This document shows, in pieces, positions 43,850 to 51,653 of a stretch of DNA of 64,000 nucleotides. Source of the DNA: an uncultured Alphaproteobacteria bacterium (GTDB taxonomy: Bacteria; Pseudomonadota; Alphaproteobacteria; HIMB59; GCA-002718135); the NCBI GenBank assembly GCA_902590695.1, contig CACIXR010000006.1, forward strand, positions 35,066 to 99,065, read 5' to 3'. A model generated the notes under the pieces. That model made no database searches and was not told the DNA's origin. It saw only the letters and a program-made list of their open reading frames with translations. Position 1 is the stretch's first letter. The number at the start of each line of letters is the position of its first letter. A program made the position numbers and the translations under genes.

Positions 43850-43977
43850 CAAAAAGTAAACCTCTTGATATTTGAATAGAATATCTTTTTATTATCTAAC
43901 TTTTTAAACATAGTTATAACAAACCTTTCTTATCCGTTATAATTCATGCTTAGCTATGGAAATTAATAATAAGATCC

Positions 43978-44029
43978 GCGTTCCTTCAGCTTTAGCCTAC
44001 TTCCGATCTGTTAATACAGATTGAACGAT
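43978..44029 (-). ncRNA. glnA-type (glutamine) riboswitch, promoter-distal copy of a tandem pair
   Basis: On the minus strand the sequence carries the glnA RNA core. P1 is CGUUC / GAACG, P2 is AUCUGU / ACAGAU with a 4-base loop, the conserved CGGAAGUAGG follows, then a small P3 and GAAGGAACGC. The motif is known as a glutamine-binding riboswitch. It lies 128 bases upstream of the ATP-grasp gene and just downstream of a second copy. Confidence 0.88.
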
Positions 44030-44043
44030 TTAATAACTTGCAT

Positions 44044-44096
44044 GCGTTCCTTCAACTTTCGTTTACTTCCGTTTTGAATTATTCAAAATGAACGAT
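44044..44096 (-). ncRNA. glnA-type (glutamine) riboswitch, promoter-proximal copy of a tandem pair
   Basis: On the minus strand: P1 is CGUUC / GAACG; P2 is a perfect UUUUGAA / UUCAAAA hairpin; the conserved CGGAAGUAAA core and a P3 with a GAAA tetraloop (AAC-GAAA-GUU) follow, then GAAGGAACGC. P2 and P3 differ fully from the other copy in sequence yet pair equally well, so base pairing is conserved. The copies are separated by 14 bases. The rest of the 349-base gap (43850-44198) shows no gene. Confidence 0.88.
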
Positions 44097-44198
44097 GAAA
44101 TTTTAATAATAAAATTTATTTATTTTTAAAAATGAATTTCATACTTATTTGATATGCATTTTTTGCATATACAAAATAATATTGAATTACTTACGGTT

Positions 44199-44906
44199 TT
44201 AATAGTCTTTTATCGATCTAAGAAAACAAATATAAATAAAATAGCCCGTACAAATTAACCATATTAAAAGAACAATTGTATCATTTATAATTAAGTTTAT
44301 TTCTGATTTTGTTACTAATCGCAGTGTTGTTGCTGACCAAACAACAGTAAAAAAAATCGTTAAATTTCTAAATGATTTTACTCTTAGTGGATGAACAAAC
44401 TTCCATGGAACGAATGTCAATACTGATAAAACAATTATCACAATTAGGTTTACCCACTCATTCGTATTTAATATAAAGAAATATAAAACAACAACATTCC
44501 AGACTGCAGGAAAACCTTGAAAATAATAATCATCCGTTTTCATATTAACGTTTATAAAAGTATACAAAGAAACTCCAAATATAAGAGCAGGCATAATCAT
44601 TTCAAAACCTGATGGCACCATCTGAAACCAGTAAATCATTAAAGCTGGATTAATAACGTAATTTAGATAATCAATAATGGAATCTAAAATAATCCCATCT
44701 AGATTTGGTGCTTTTTCTTCAACTCCAACCTTCCTAGCTAACGTTCCATCAACTCCATCTACAAGTAAGGCCATACCAAGCCATAAAAAACTACCAACTT
44801 GATCATTATTTAATATTGATACTAAAGCAAGAAACCCAAGTATAGCCCCAGAACCAGTAAAGGCATGCACACCCCATGCGGATATTTGATCTTTATCAAC
44901 TTTCAT
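44199..44906 (-). CDS. pcs: Phosphatidylcholine synthase-like CDP-alcohol phosphotransferase
   Basis: The 235-residue product is a membrane protein carrying the CDP-alcohol phosphotransferase motif, with DGVDGTLAR followed by GIILDSIIDY. The length, and AWGVHAFTGSGAILGFLAL at the N-terminus, match bacterial phosphatidylcholine synthase (CDP-diacylglycerol plus choline). That would allow direct use of choline for membrane lipid. It is upstream of the glutamine switches and on the same strand, but separated from the ATP-grasp gene by them. Confidence 0.88.
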   Translation of the reverse strand: MKVDKDQISAWGVHAFTGSGAILGFLALVSILNNDQVGSFLWLGMALLVDGVDGTLARKVGVEEKAPNLDGIILDSIIDYLNYVINPALMIYWFQMVPSGFEMIMPALIFGVSLYTFINVNMKTDDYYFQGFPAVWNVVVLYFFILNTNEWVNLIVIIVLSVLTFVPWKFVHPLRVKSFRNLTIFFTVVWSATTLRLVTKSEINLIINDTIVLLIWLICTGYFIYICFLRSIKDY

Positions 44907-45002
44907 AAATGATGTTGGTCTTTATCATTAAAATAAAAGAAAATAAAATTTTTGAAAAAAAAAGTAGAAAAATTAAGGTTTTAAACGATTTTAAAATTTG
45001 AC

Positions 45003-45380
45003 TTATAATAAGTTTATAATATCACTATCTCCTTCAGCAAAATTATAATTTTTAAATTCATTTTTTGTAACCCAAGCAGAATTCTCGTGTTCACTCAAAA
45101 TAATTTCACCATTAGCATGAGAGCATATAAAATAATGTAATTTCACATTTATTTTGTCATCTTGATAATTTTCTTCACCTAATTTATTTTTAATATTTAT
45201 TTCTATATTAAGTTCTTCTTCTATTTCTCTTTTAAGTGCAATTTCAAAAGATTCCCCTTCTTCCACTTTTCCACCTGGAAATTCCCAACTTAATCCCATA
45301 TGTTTATTTCTATTTCTTTGCGCAATAAAATATTTATCATCTTTTATTATTATTGCTGCAACAACATCGAATTTATCCAT
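45003..45380 (-). CDS. NUDIX hydrolase, MutT-like
   Basis: The 125-residue product starts DKFDVVAAIIIKDDKYFIAQ and has the NUDIX box GKVEEGESFEIALKREIEEE plus L (G-x5-E-x7-REUxEE pattern). MutT-type enzymes remove 8-oxo-dGTP from the nucleotide pool. It overlaps the photolyase-like gene by one base. That coupling of DNA damage genes suggests a shared response to light and oxidation. Confidence 0.93.
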   Translation of the reverse strand: MDKFDVVAAIIIKDDKYFIAQRNRNKHMGLSWEFPGGKVEEGESFEIALKREIEEELNIEINIKNKLGEENYQDDKINVKLHYFICSHANGEIILSEHENSAWVTKNEFKNYNFAEGDSDIINLL

Positions 45381-46858
45381 TAATTGGTATTATCACTAAT
45401 AAACTGATTTGCTTTCTTTATTATATGATTTTTCCTCTCAGTATTCATTTTATCATAGATATTAACCATCATATTTAAACGAGGATTAGATTGAAAAAAT
45501 TTTCTATTTTTATTAATAAAACGCCAATACAATCCGTCCATAATATCATTCCAATTACCTTTTTTAAAATTCATCATTTTCATAAAATAACTTGAACCAC
45601 AAATATAAGGTTTGGTACTAAATATACCTCCATCACTAAACAATCCCATACCATAAACATTAGGTGACATTACCCAATCAGAGCTATCTACAAACATTTC
45701 CATAAACCAATTATAAACTTCATTAGGTTTAATTTCACATAAGTTCATAATGTTACATAAAACCATTAATCTCTCAATATGATGAGTGTATCCAAATTCT
45801 TGAGCATTTTTAATTGAATGATCTAAAGGATCTAATCCGGTTGTACCGTCATACCATTTTTTAGTAAGAGAATTTTTATGTTGAAAGAAATTATTTTCTT
45901 CTAATTGTTCATCATAATTTTGGTAAATTCCTCTAATGAATTCTCTCCATCCAATAATTTGCCTAATATAACCTTCGTAAGAATTAATTTTAATTTTATT
46001 TTCAACTTTTCTTACCCTCTCAATTATTAGATCAGGGGTTAATAAACCTAAATTAATCATGGGGCTTAGAACACTATGAAATAAAAAGTTATTATTAGTA
46101 TCAACTGCATCTTCGTAATCACCAAATAAATTAAATTTTTTAATTATAAAATAATCTAACCATTTAACTGCATCATCATAAGTTGTAGGTAGCCAAAAAT
46201 TATCAACTTGGCCTGGGTGATTTTTAAAAATTGTGTTTATTTGTTGTTTTAAAGCTTTTGTATGCTTTGTTTCTTTTGCAGTAATCATTTCTGGTATTTT
46301 AATATCTTTAGGGAGTTTTTTTCTGTTATCTTCATCAAAGCTCCATTTTCCACCTTTGGGCTTATTATTTTCCATCAAAATATTTATTTTTGTACGGGCA
46401 ATTTTATAAAAATTTGCCATAAAAGGTTTTTTTGTTTTACTTAAATAATTTTTAAATTCATCTCTTGAATTTAAAAACATGGGTGATTGTATAAAAGTTA
46501 ATTTAATCTTATTTTTTTTACATAAGGTGCTTATTTTTTTTTCAAAAAATTTATCTTCAATTTCAAAAGAAATTAATTCTTCGAATTTATTTTTTTTTAT
46601 AAAATTTTTTAATTTTTTTTCGTATGATATTTTAAAATCCTTTTTTAAATCAATATAATTTACTTTAAATTTATTATTTTTTAGTTCATCAGCATATGAT
46701 CTCATTGAGGATAGATAAAGAATGAGTTTTAATTTATGATGTTTTTGAAAAGTACAAAGATCAAAACTTTCACACATGAAAATAGTTGTGTCTTTATATT
46801 TGCTTAGGTGTTTATGTGGGAATAATTGATTTCCAAGAACTAAAAATAAACTTTTCAT
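45380..46858 (-). CDS. Photolyase-related protein (FeS-BCP/PhrB family, COG3046) lacking the usual Fe-S cysteines
   Basis: The 492-residue product matches the cryptochrome/photolyase-related family. It has the N-terminal FLVLGNQLF domain, IRQIIGWREFIRGIY, YTHHIERLMVL, WVMSPNVYGMGLFSDGG and GLYWRFINKNR. The family normally binds an Fe-S cluster through four cysteines, three of them in a loop just before LYW. Here that loop is only NFKKGNWNDIMDG, with no cysteine, so the cluster is very likely absent. It probably repairs UV photoproducts with FAD. Confidence 0.9.
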   Translation of the reverse strand: MKSLFLVLGNQLFPHKHLSKYKDTTIFMCESFDLCTFQKHHKLKLILYLSSMRSYADELKNNKFKVNYIDLKKDFKISYEKKLKNFIKKNKFEELISFEIEDKFFEKKISTLCKKNKIKLTFIQSPMFLNSRDEFKNYLSKTKKPFMANFYKIARTKINILMENNKPKGGKWSFDEDNRKKLPKDIKIPEMITAKETKHTKALKQQINTIFKNHPGQVDNFWLPTTYDDAVKWLDYFIIKKFNLFGDYEDAVDTNNNFLFHSVLSPMINLGLLTPDLIIERVRKVENKIKINSYEGYIRQIIGWREFIRGIYQNYDEQLEENNFFQHKNSLTKKWYDGTTGLDPLDHSIKNAQEFGYTHHIERLMVLCNIMNLCEIKPNEVYNWFMEMFVDSSDWVMSPNVYGMGLFSDGGIFSTKPYICGSSYFMKMMNFKKGNWNDIMDGLYWRFINKNRKFFQSNPRLNMMVNIYDKMNTERKNHIIKKANQFISDNTN

Positions 46859-46954
46859 TAATATTTAAATAGTAAGTTATTAAAAAATTTATATGATTTA
46901 TTAAAATTAATTGCTTATTTTAGACAATTTTTAACTATAATAGGTTATAAATTA

Positions 46955-47464
46955 ATGAATAAATTAGTAAAATTATTGGTAATTCCTTCTATAATTTGTT
47001 TTGCACTAATTTCCTGCAATACCACATCTCCAAATAAGGTAAAAAAATCTGATGCACAAAAAGTAACTAATATTGAATATGGAACAATTAAAACCTCTCT
47101 TCCAGTGAAAATTGAAGGTGAAAGTGATTGGATTGGAGCAACTGCTGGAGCAATGATAGGAGGTCTTTTAGCTTCTCAAATATGTGGAGAAGAAGAAATA
47201 TTAGGAACTAAGTGTCAAGATATTGCTATAGTATATGGAACTATTGGAGGAGCCGCTATGGGCTCAGTAATTCAAGCTAAAATTGGCAATCATGATGGTT
47301 TCCAATATATAGTGAATATTGATGAATGCGGTAATGACATTTCTAATTGCCAAAATAATCAAGAAAAAGCTTTTGTGCAAGGAGATGATAATGCCCTTCC
47401 AAATGGTCAAAGAGTTGTAATTATATATGGAGATGTAATAAGAGTTATGCCCTATGAAGAATAG
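46955..47464 (+). CDS. Outer-membrane lipoprotein with glycine-zipper (SlyB-like)
   Basis: The 169-residue product has a lipoprotein signal with lipobox LISC (C21). Glycine-zipper segments GATAGAMIGGLLAS and GTIGGAAMGSV follow, typical of SlyB/17-kDa antigen-like proteins, then the C-terminal QRVVIIYGDVIRVMP. A Cys pair before the second zipper and another later could form disulfides. It overlaps the EF-hand protein gene by 11 bases. Confidence 0.8.
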   Translation: MNKLVKLLVIPSIICFALISCNTTSPNKVKKSDAQKVTNIEYGTIKTSLPVKIEGESDWIGATAGAMIGGLLASQICGEEEILGTKCQDIAIVYGTIGGAAMGSVIQAKIGNHDGFQYIVNIDECGNDISNCQNNQEKAFVQGDDNALPNGQRVVIIYGDVIRVMPYEE

Positions 47465-48311
47465 TTTAGCAAAATTAATTTTTGGAATTTTTTTATTATT
47501 ACCATTTAATCTTAATGCAGAATTAGTTTTTGAAGATAATTTTCCAAAAGCCATGCAGGGCATTTGGAGTGACGATTGTGATGCAGAATATCAAATATTC
47601 ATAATATCAAATAACACAAGTATGTGGATTGATGAAACATATGTTGGCTTTAATGTGTCAAAAACCTCAAAAGTACAAGATTGGTCAGCTTATAAATGGG
47701 GGGAATTAGATGGAAGTTATTATTATTTTTTAAAAAAAGATGGTGATAATTTACTAGAAGTTACTGCTCCTGATGGTTGGGATGGTATAGATTATTCTTT
47801 TTTAAATTCATCAGAGTATTCTGTTTATGAAAAATGTGAATCAATACCTAGTGTCTTTCAAATTATTTATGGAGAAATTATTAACTTAATGAATTCTCAA
47901 TTAATTGAAACATGTAATAATGATAGCAATCCCGCAAATTGTATTAATGAAACTTTTTCATTTTTAGATGTATCACAAGATAATGAATTATCTGTGGCAG
48001 AATTAACACGTGCAGCAAGAATAGCTATTTATTTTACCTTTATTGACAAAAGACAAGATGAAGACAGAGAAATAGGTTTTGCAACTTATACAACTACATC
48101 ACTAATATTTCCTGCATTATCAAAAATATTAATTGGGAATTATGATTATGATAATTCAAATACAATTTCTTTAAAAGAAATTTATACGGATCGTATTGAT
48201 ACATTAGACTATCAAAATTTATTTAAAGAAAATTTAAAAGGACTAGATCCAGAAGAATTAAGACGATTAATTGAAAACTTAGATTTCCTAAAATCATTAA
48301 TGTTAAATTAA
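47454..48311 (+). CDS. Exported EF-hand protein
   Basis: The 285-residue product has a signal peptide (about 1-22) and a central beta-rich part. Two EF-hand loops follow: DVSQDNELSVAE (172-183) and DYDNSNTISLKE (231-242), each with acidic or oxygen residues at positions 1, 3, 5, 9 and 12. It should bind Ca2+ in the periplasm or outside. The first 130 residues look like a separate domain with CDAEYQIFIIS. The function is unknown. It overlaps the lipoprotein gene by 11 bases, suggesting cotranslation. Confidence 0.75.
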   Translation: MKNSLAKLIFGIFLLLPFNLNAELVFEDNFPKAMQGIWSDDCDAEYQIFIISNNTSMWIDETYVGFNVSKTSKVQDWSAYKWGELDGSYYYFLKKDGDNLLEVTAPDGWDGIDYSFLNSSEYSVYEKCESIPSVFQIIYGEIINLMNSQLIETCNNDSNPANCINETFSFLDVSQDNELSVAELTRAARIAIYFTFIDKRQDEDREIGFATYTTTSLIFPALSKILIGNYDYDNSNTISLKEIYTDRIDTLDYQNLFKENLKGLDPEELRRLIENLDFLKSLMLN

Positions 48312-48355
48312 TTTAGTATCTTGACTTTTCAGTATAATTTTAATTATAAATAGAT

Positions 48356-48439
48356 ATGAACAAAAGAAATTTATACGCGGCTATTGCGATAATATTTATA
48401 TTTGCTGCTTTAAATTTAACTATATATTTTTTCTATTAA
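48356..48439 (+). CDS. Possible tiny membrane peptide
   Basis: A 27-residue frame encodes one hydrophobic helix (AAIAIIFIFAALNLTIYFF) with a basic N-terminus. It ends three bases before the next ATG, in the same frame. It may be a real tiny membrane peptide or chance in AT-rich DNA. No ribosome site is convincing. Confidence 0.3.
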   Translation: MNKRNLYAAIAIIFIFAALNLTIYFFY

Positions 48440-48442
48440 ATT

Positions 48443-48646
48443 ATGGTGATCAGAAGAAAATCTAGTATTTATAAAAAATTATATGAAATAAATGGTCAGA
48501 AAATGATGTTTGGTCACGATAATATACATTTTAAAACGATTAACTTACCTGCAAAACAGAGATACAAAAATCTATGCAGTAAATTTGGTTTAAAAAAAAT
48601 TAAATCTTCAGGTAAAAAAAAATTTCAAATAATTAACATTAGTTAA
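48443..48646 (+). CDS. Small basic protein of unknown function
   Basis: The 67-residue product is basic and polar (RRKSSIYKKLYE near the start, FGLKKIKSSGKKKF near the end). It may bind nucleic acid, but no family is recognised. It directly precedes the flavoprotein gene, with a stop immediately before its GTG. Confidence 0.4.
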   Translation: MVIRRKSSIYKKLYEINGQKMMFGHDNIHFKTINLPAKQRYKNLCSKFGLKKIKSSGKKKFQIINIS

Positions 48647-49624
48647 GTGAAAAATATTGCAATAATTGGAGCTGGGATGACTGGCTTGTCTCTTGCTTAT
48701 AATCTTCAAGATCATAATATTACAATTTTTGATAAATCATGGAGACCAGGAGGAAGAGTCTCTACTAGAAAGCATGATAATTATCTTTTTGATCATGGTG
48801 CACATTATCTATCGACAAATCATTCTGTAAATCAATTAAATGAAGTAATAAGTAGATTTAACTTGGGGAAAACAATAGAAATAGATTTTGCTACAGATTA
48901 TTTAAAAAACAAAAAGACTAGAAAAAACATTATCATTGGTCAAAATGGAATGAATTCTATTCCTAAATCTATTTTTGATAATATAAAATTAAAAAGTTGT
49001 TTTAACTCAAAAATAATTAAAATTTCAAAAAATAGTAATGGCATATTTTCACTTTTTTCTGAAAAAGAAGAATTTAAAAATTTTGATTATGTTTTAATTT
49101 GCATACCCTACTTACAATCCAAAGAGCTATCAAAAGAATTTATTAATTTTACTCAGATTGTTGACGAGCCATCCTATGAACCAATATATACTGTAATGTT
49201 AAGTTATAATGATATTAACAACATAAATATTAAGGCAGGGTTAAATCTTCACAAACATATTAGCTTTTTTATGAACCAAAATATCAAATTTAATGAATTA
49301 TCTGATGATTGTTGGGTATTAAATATGAGTTCTGAATACACGAATAACAATATTAAGATTGATAAATCTGATCTAGAAAAATATGCTCAATCAATATTTG
49401 AAGAAACATTTGATATAAAGAATAAAATAAGTTTTATTAAATCACACAGGTGGTTATATGCGCAAACAAAATTGAGTTATAATACTATCTCAAAAAAAAA
49501 TTGGATTAATTCTAAGGATAATAAAATATTTTTAAGTGGAGACTGGGTTCTAGGAAAAAGTATAAGCGATGCCTGGGATGCAGGTGAAAAATTATCACAT
49601 TATATTAAAATTTTATCAGTTTAA
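48647..49624 (+). CDS. Renalase-like FAD-dependent oxidoreductase
   Basis: The 325-residue product (GTG start) has the FAD motif IAIIGAGMTGLSLAYNL, the WRPGGRVSTR segment with an FDHGAHYL strand, and the late LSGDWVLGKSISDAWDAGEK FAD contact. This layout fits renalase-like or amine-oxidase-type flavoproteins, for which bacterial substrates are often isomeric dihydronicotinamides. The specific role is not shown. Confidence 0.85.
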   Translation: MKNIAIIGAGMTGLSLAYNLQDHNITIFDKSWRPGGRVSTRKHDNYLFDHGAHYLSTNHSVNQLNEVISRFNLGKTIEIDFATDYLKNKKTRKNIIIGQNGMNSIPKSIFDNIKLKSCFNSKIIKISKNSNGIFSLFSEKEEFKNFDYVLICIPYLQSKELSKEFINFTQIVDEPSYEPIYTVMLSYNDINNINIKAGLNLHKHISFFMNQNIKFNELSDDCWVLNMSSEYTNNNIKIDKSDLEKYAQSIFEETFDIKNKISFIKSHRWLYAQTKLSYNTISKKNWINSKDNKIFLSGDWVLGKSISDAWDAGEKLSHYIKILSV

Positions 49625-49626
49625 TA

Positions 49627-50817
49627 TTAAGTATTAAAATATCTTTTAATATTTTTAGCTGCTTGTCTTATTCTTTGAGTATTTTCTACTAGACCAATTC
49701 GAACAAAACCTTCCCCTCCTTTTCCAAATGCCAAACCAGGAGCTACTGCAACATTGGCGTTTATCATTAAATTTTTGGCAAACTTCATAGAACCCATTTT
49801 TTTATATTTTTTAGGTAAAGGAGCCCATACAAACATTGATGCCTCAGGCTCTGGAATCTTATCCCAACCAGCTCTTTCAAAAGATTCTATTAAAACATCT
49901 CTTCTTTTTTTATAAGTCTCTCTTATTTCTTCTACACATTTTTGAGATCCATTTAGAGCAGCAGTAGCTGCTACTTGAACAGGTGTAAAAGCACCATAGT
50001 CAACATATGATTTAATTTTTGTTAATGCTTCAATTAAAGTTTTGTTTCCAACCGCAAAACCTATTCTCCATCCAGCCATAGCATAAGTTTTGGATAAGGT
50101 TGTAAACTCAACTGCTATACTCTTTGCTCCATTTACTTCTAATATTGATGGAGGCGGATTATTATCAAAGTAAATTTCAGAATAAGCTAAATCGGATAGA
50201 ATATAAACTTGATATTTTTTTGCAATTTTTACTAATTCTTTATAAAAATCTAAATCAACTATCTGAGCTGTTGGATTTGATGGAAAAGAAACGATAATAA
50301 CTTTTATTGAAGAATATTTTTTTAAATTATTAACTATATTTAATAAAAATTTATTTTTATCGAACTGTCCATTAAAAAATGTTTGCAAAGGTGTTAGTTT
50401 AGCTCCGGCAATCATAAAACCATATGGATGAACAGGATATGATGGATCAGGACATAATATTCTATCTCCTCTTGAAGTTATAGCTTGTGCTAAATTTGCT
50501 AAACCTTCCTTTGAACCAATTGTTACTATAATTTCACTTGATGGATTTAAATCGACATTAAATCGTTTTTTATAATATTTAGCTTGAGCTTTTCTTAATC
50601 CATTAATGCCTTTTGAAACTGAATAACGTCCAACACCTGGTTTATCTACAACTTCTTTTAATTTATGTCTTATGTGAAGAGGTGTTGGCATATCAGGATT
50701 GCCCATGCCAAAGTCAATAATATCCCTACCTTCTGATCTCAGTTTCATTTTTAATGAATTTATCTCCCCAAATATATATGGGGGAAGTCTATTAATTCTT
50801 TCAAATTTAGATTTCAC
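49627..50817 (-). CDS. alaC: Class I/II PLP-dependent aminotransferase (AlaC-like)
   Basis: The 396-residue product starts FERINRLPPYIFGEINSLK, as in AlaC-type aminotransferases, and continues through DFGMGNPDMPTP, DPSYPVHPYG and the PLP lysine in TLSKTYAMAGWR. It ends with VRIGLVENTQRIRQA. It likely makes alanine from pyruvate using glutamate. A related diaminopimelate role cannot be excluded. Confidence 0.9.
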   Translation of the reverse strand: MKSKFERINRLPPYIFGEINSLKMKLRSEGRDIIDFGMGNPDMPTPLHIRHKLKEVVDKPGVGRYSVSKGINGLRKAQAKYYKKRFNVDLNPSSEIIVTIGSKEGLANLAQAITSRGDRILCPDPSYPVHPYGFMIAGAKLTPLQTFFNGQFDKNKFLLNIVNNLKKYSSIKVIIVSFPSNPTAQIVDLDFYKELVKIAKKYQVYILSDLAYSEIYFDNNPPPSILEVNGAKSIAVEFTTLSKTYAMAGWRIGFAVGNKTLIEALTKIKSYVDYGAFTPVQVAATAALNGSQKCVEEIRETYKKRRDVLIESFERAGWDKIPEPEASMFVWAPLPKKYKKMGSMKFAKNLMINANVAVAPGLAFGKGGEGFVRIGLVENTQRIRQAAKNIKRYFNT

Positions 50818-50900
50818 TTTTTAATCAATAATTAATTATTGATAATAATACTAGTTTAAATAAAATTGATTTTTAATAATATTATTCCTATTTTTATATT

Positions 50901-51605
50901 GTGATCAAATTATTTTACTATTTTTTACCATTTATTGTAATGTTTCTACCAAGTTTATGGGTAAATTATATTTTAAAAAAATATAATAAAATTTTACCTG
51001 ATATGCCTTTCACTGGTAGAGAACTTGGAAAAAAAATTCTTGAAGAAGAAAAAATTAACAATGTATCAATTAATCCTATTCAGCAATTAGATCATTACAA
51101 TCCTAAAGAAAAAAAAATACATATTGCTACAGATAAACTTGATAAAAAAAGTATTACAAGCATTGCGGTTGTTGCACATGAAATTGGTCATGCAATTCAA
51201 GATAAAGAAAAATACAAACCACTTATTCTTAGACAATCATTAATTGAAAAAACAATGATCTTTCAAAGAATTGGCTCATTTTTATTAATTATAGGACTAC
51301 CATCAATATTTGCCTTCACTAAAAGTCCATTTATCACCCTTATTGCTGCGATAATAATAATGGGATGTTTATCTACAAATGTACTAATCCATTTGATTAC
51401 TCTTCCTGTAGAATTTGATGCAAGTTTTAAGAGAGCCTTACCAATACTCAAAAGATTTGTTCCTAGAGAGAATATGTACCAATGCAAATCCGTTTTAAGA
51501 GCTGCTGCATTGACATATTTAGCTCAATCTATTGTAAGTATATTTAGATTAAAAATAATACTGTTATCTTTTATCAATATTTTTAAGTCAATTATAAGAA
51601 GATAA
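50901..51605 (+). CDS. YugP-like zinc membrane metallopeptidase
   Basis: The 234-residue product (GTG start) has three hydrophobic segments. The zinc motif AVVAHEIGHAIQDKE (HExxH) and the later LPVEFDASFKRA segment are as in the YugP/Zn_peptidase_2 family. It is likely a membrane-bound protease of unknown target. It is upstream of the large fusion gene by 48 bases on the same strand. Confidence 0.85.
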   Translation: MIKLFYYFLPFIVMFLPSLWVNYILKKYNKILPDMPFTGRELGKKILEEEKINNVSINPIQQLDHYNPKEKKIHIATDKLDKKSITSIAVVAHEIGHAIQDKEKYKPLILRQSLIEKTMIFQRIGSFLLIIGLPSIFAFTKSPFITLIAAIIIMGCLSTNVLIHLITLPVEFDASFKRALPILKRFVPRENMYQCKSVLRAAALTYLAQSIVSIFRLKIILLSFINIFKSIIRR

Positions 51606-51653
51606 TATTTTTCTCTTTAAAAAAAATGGGAAATTTATTAAGTTAGATAATTA

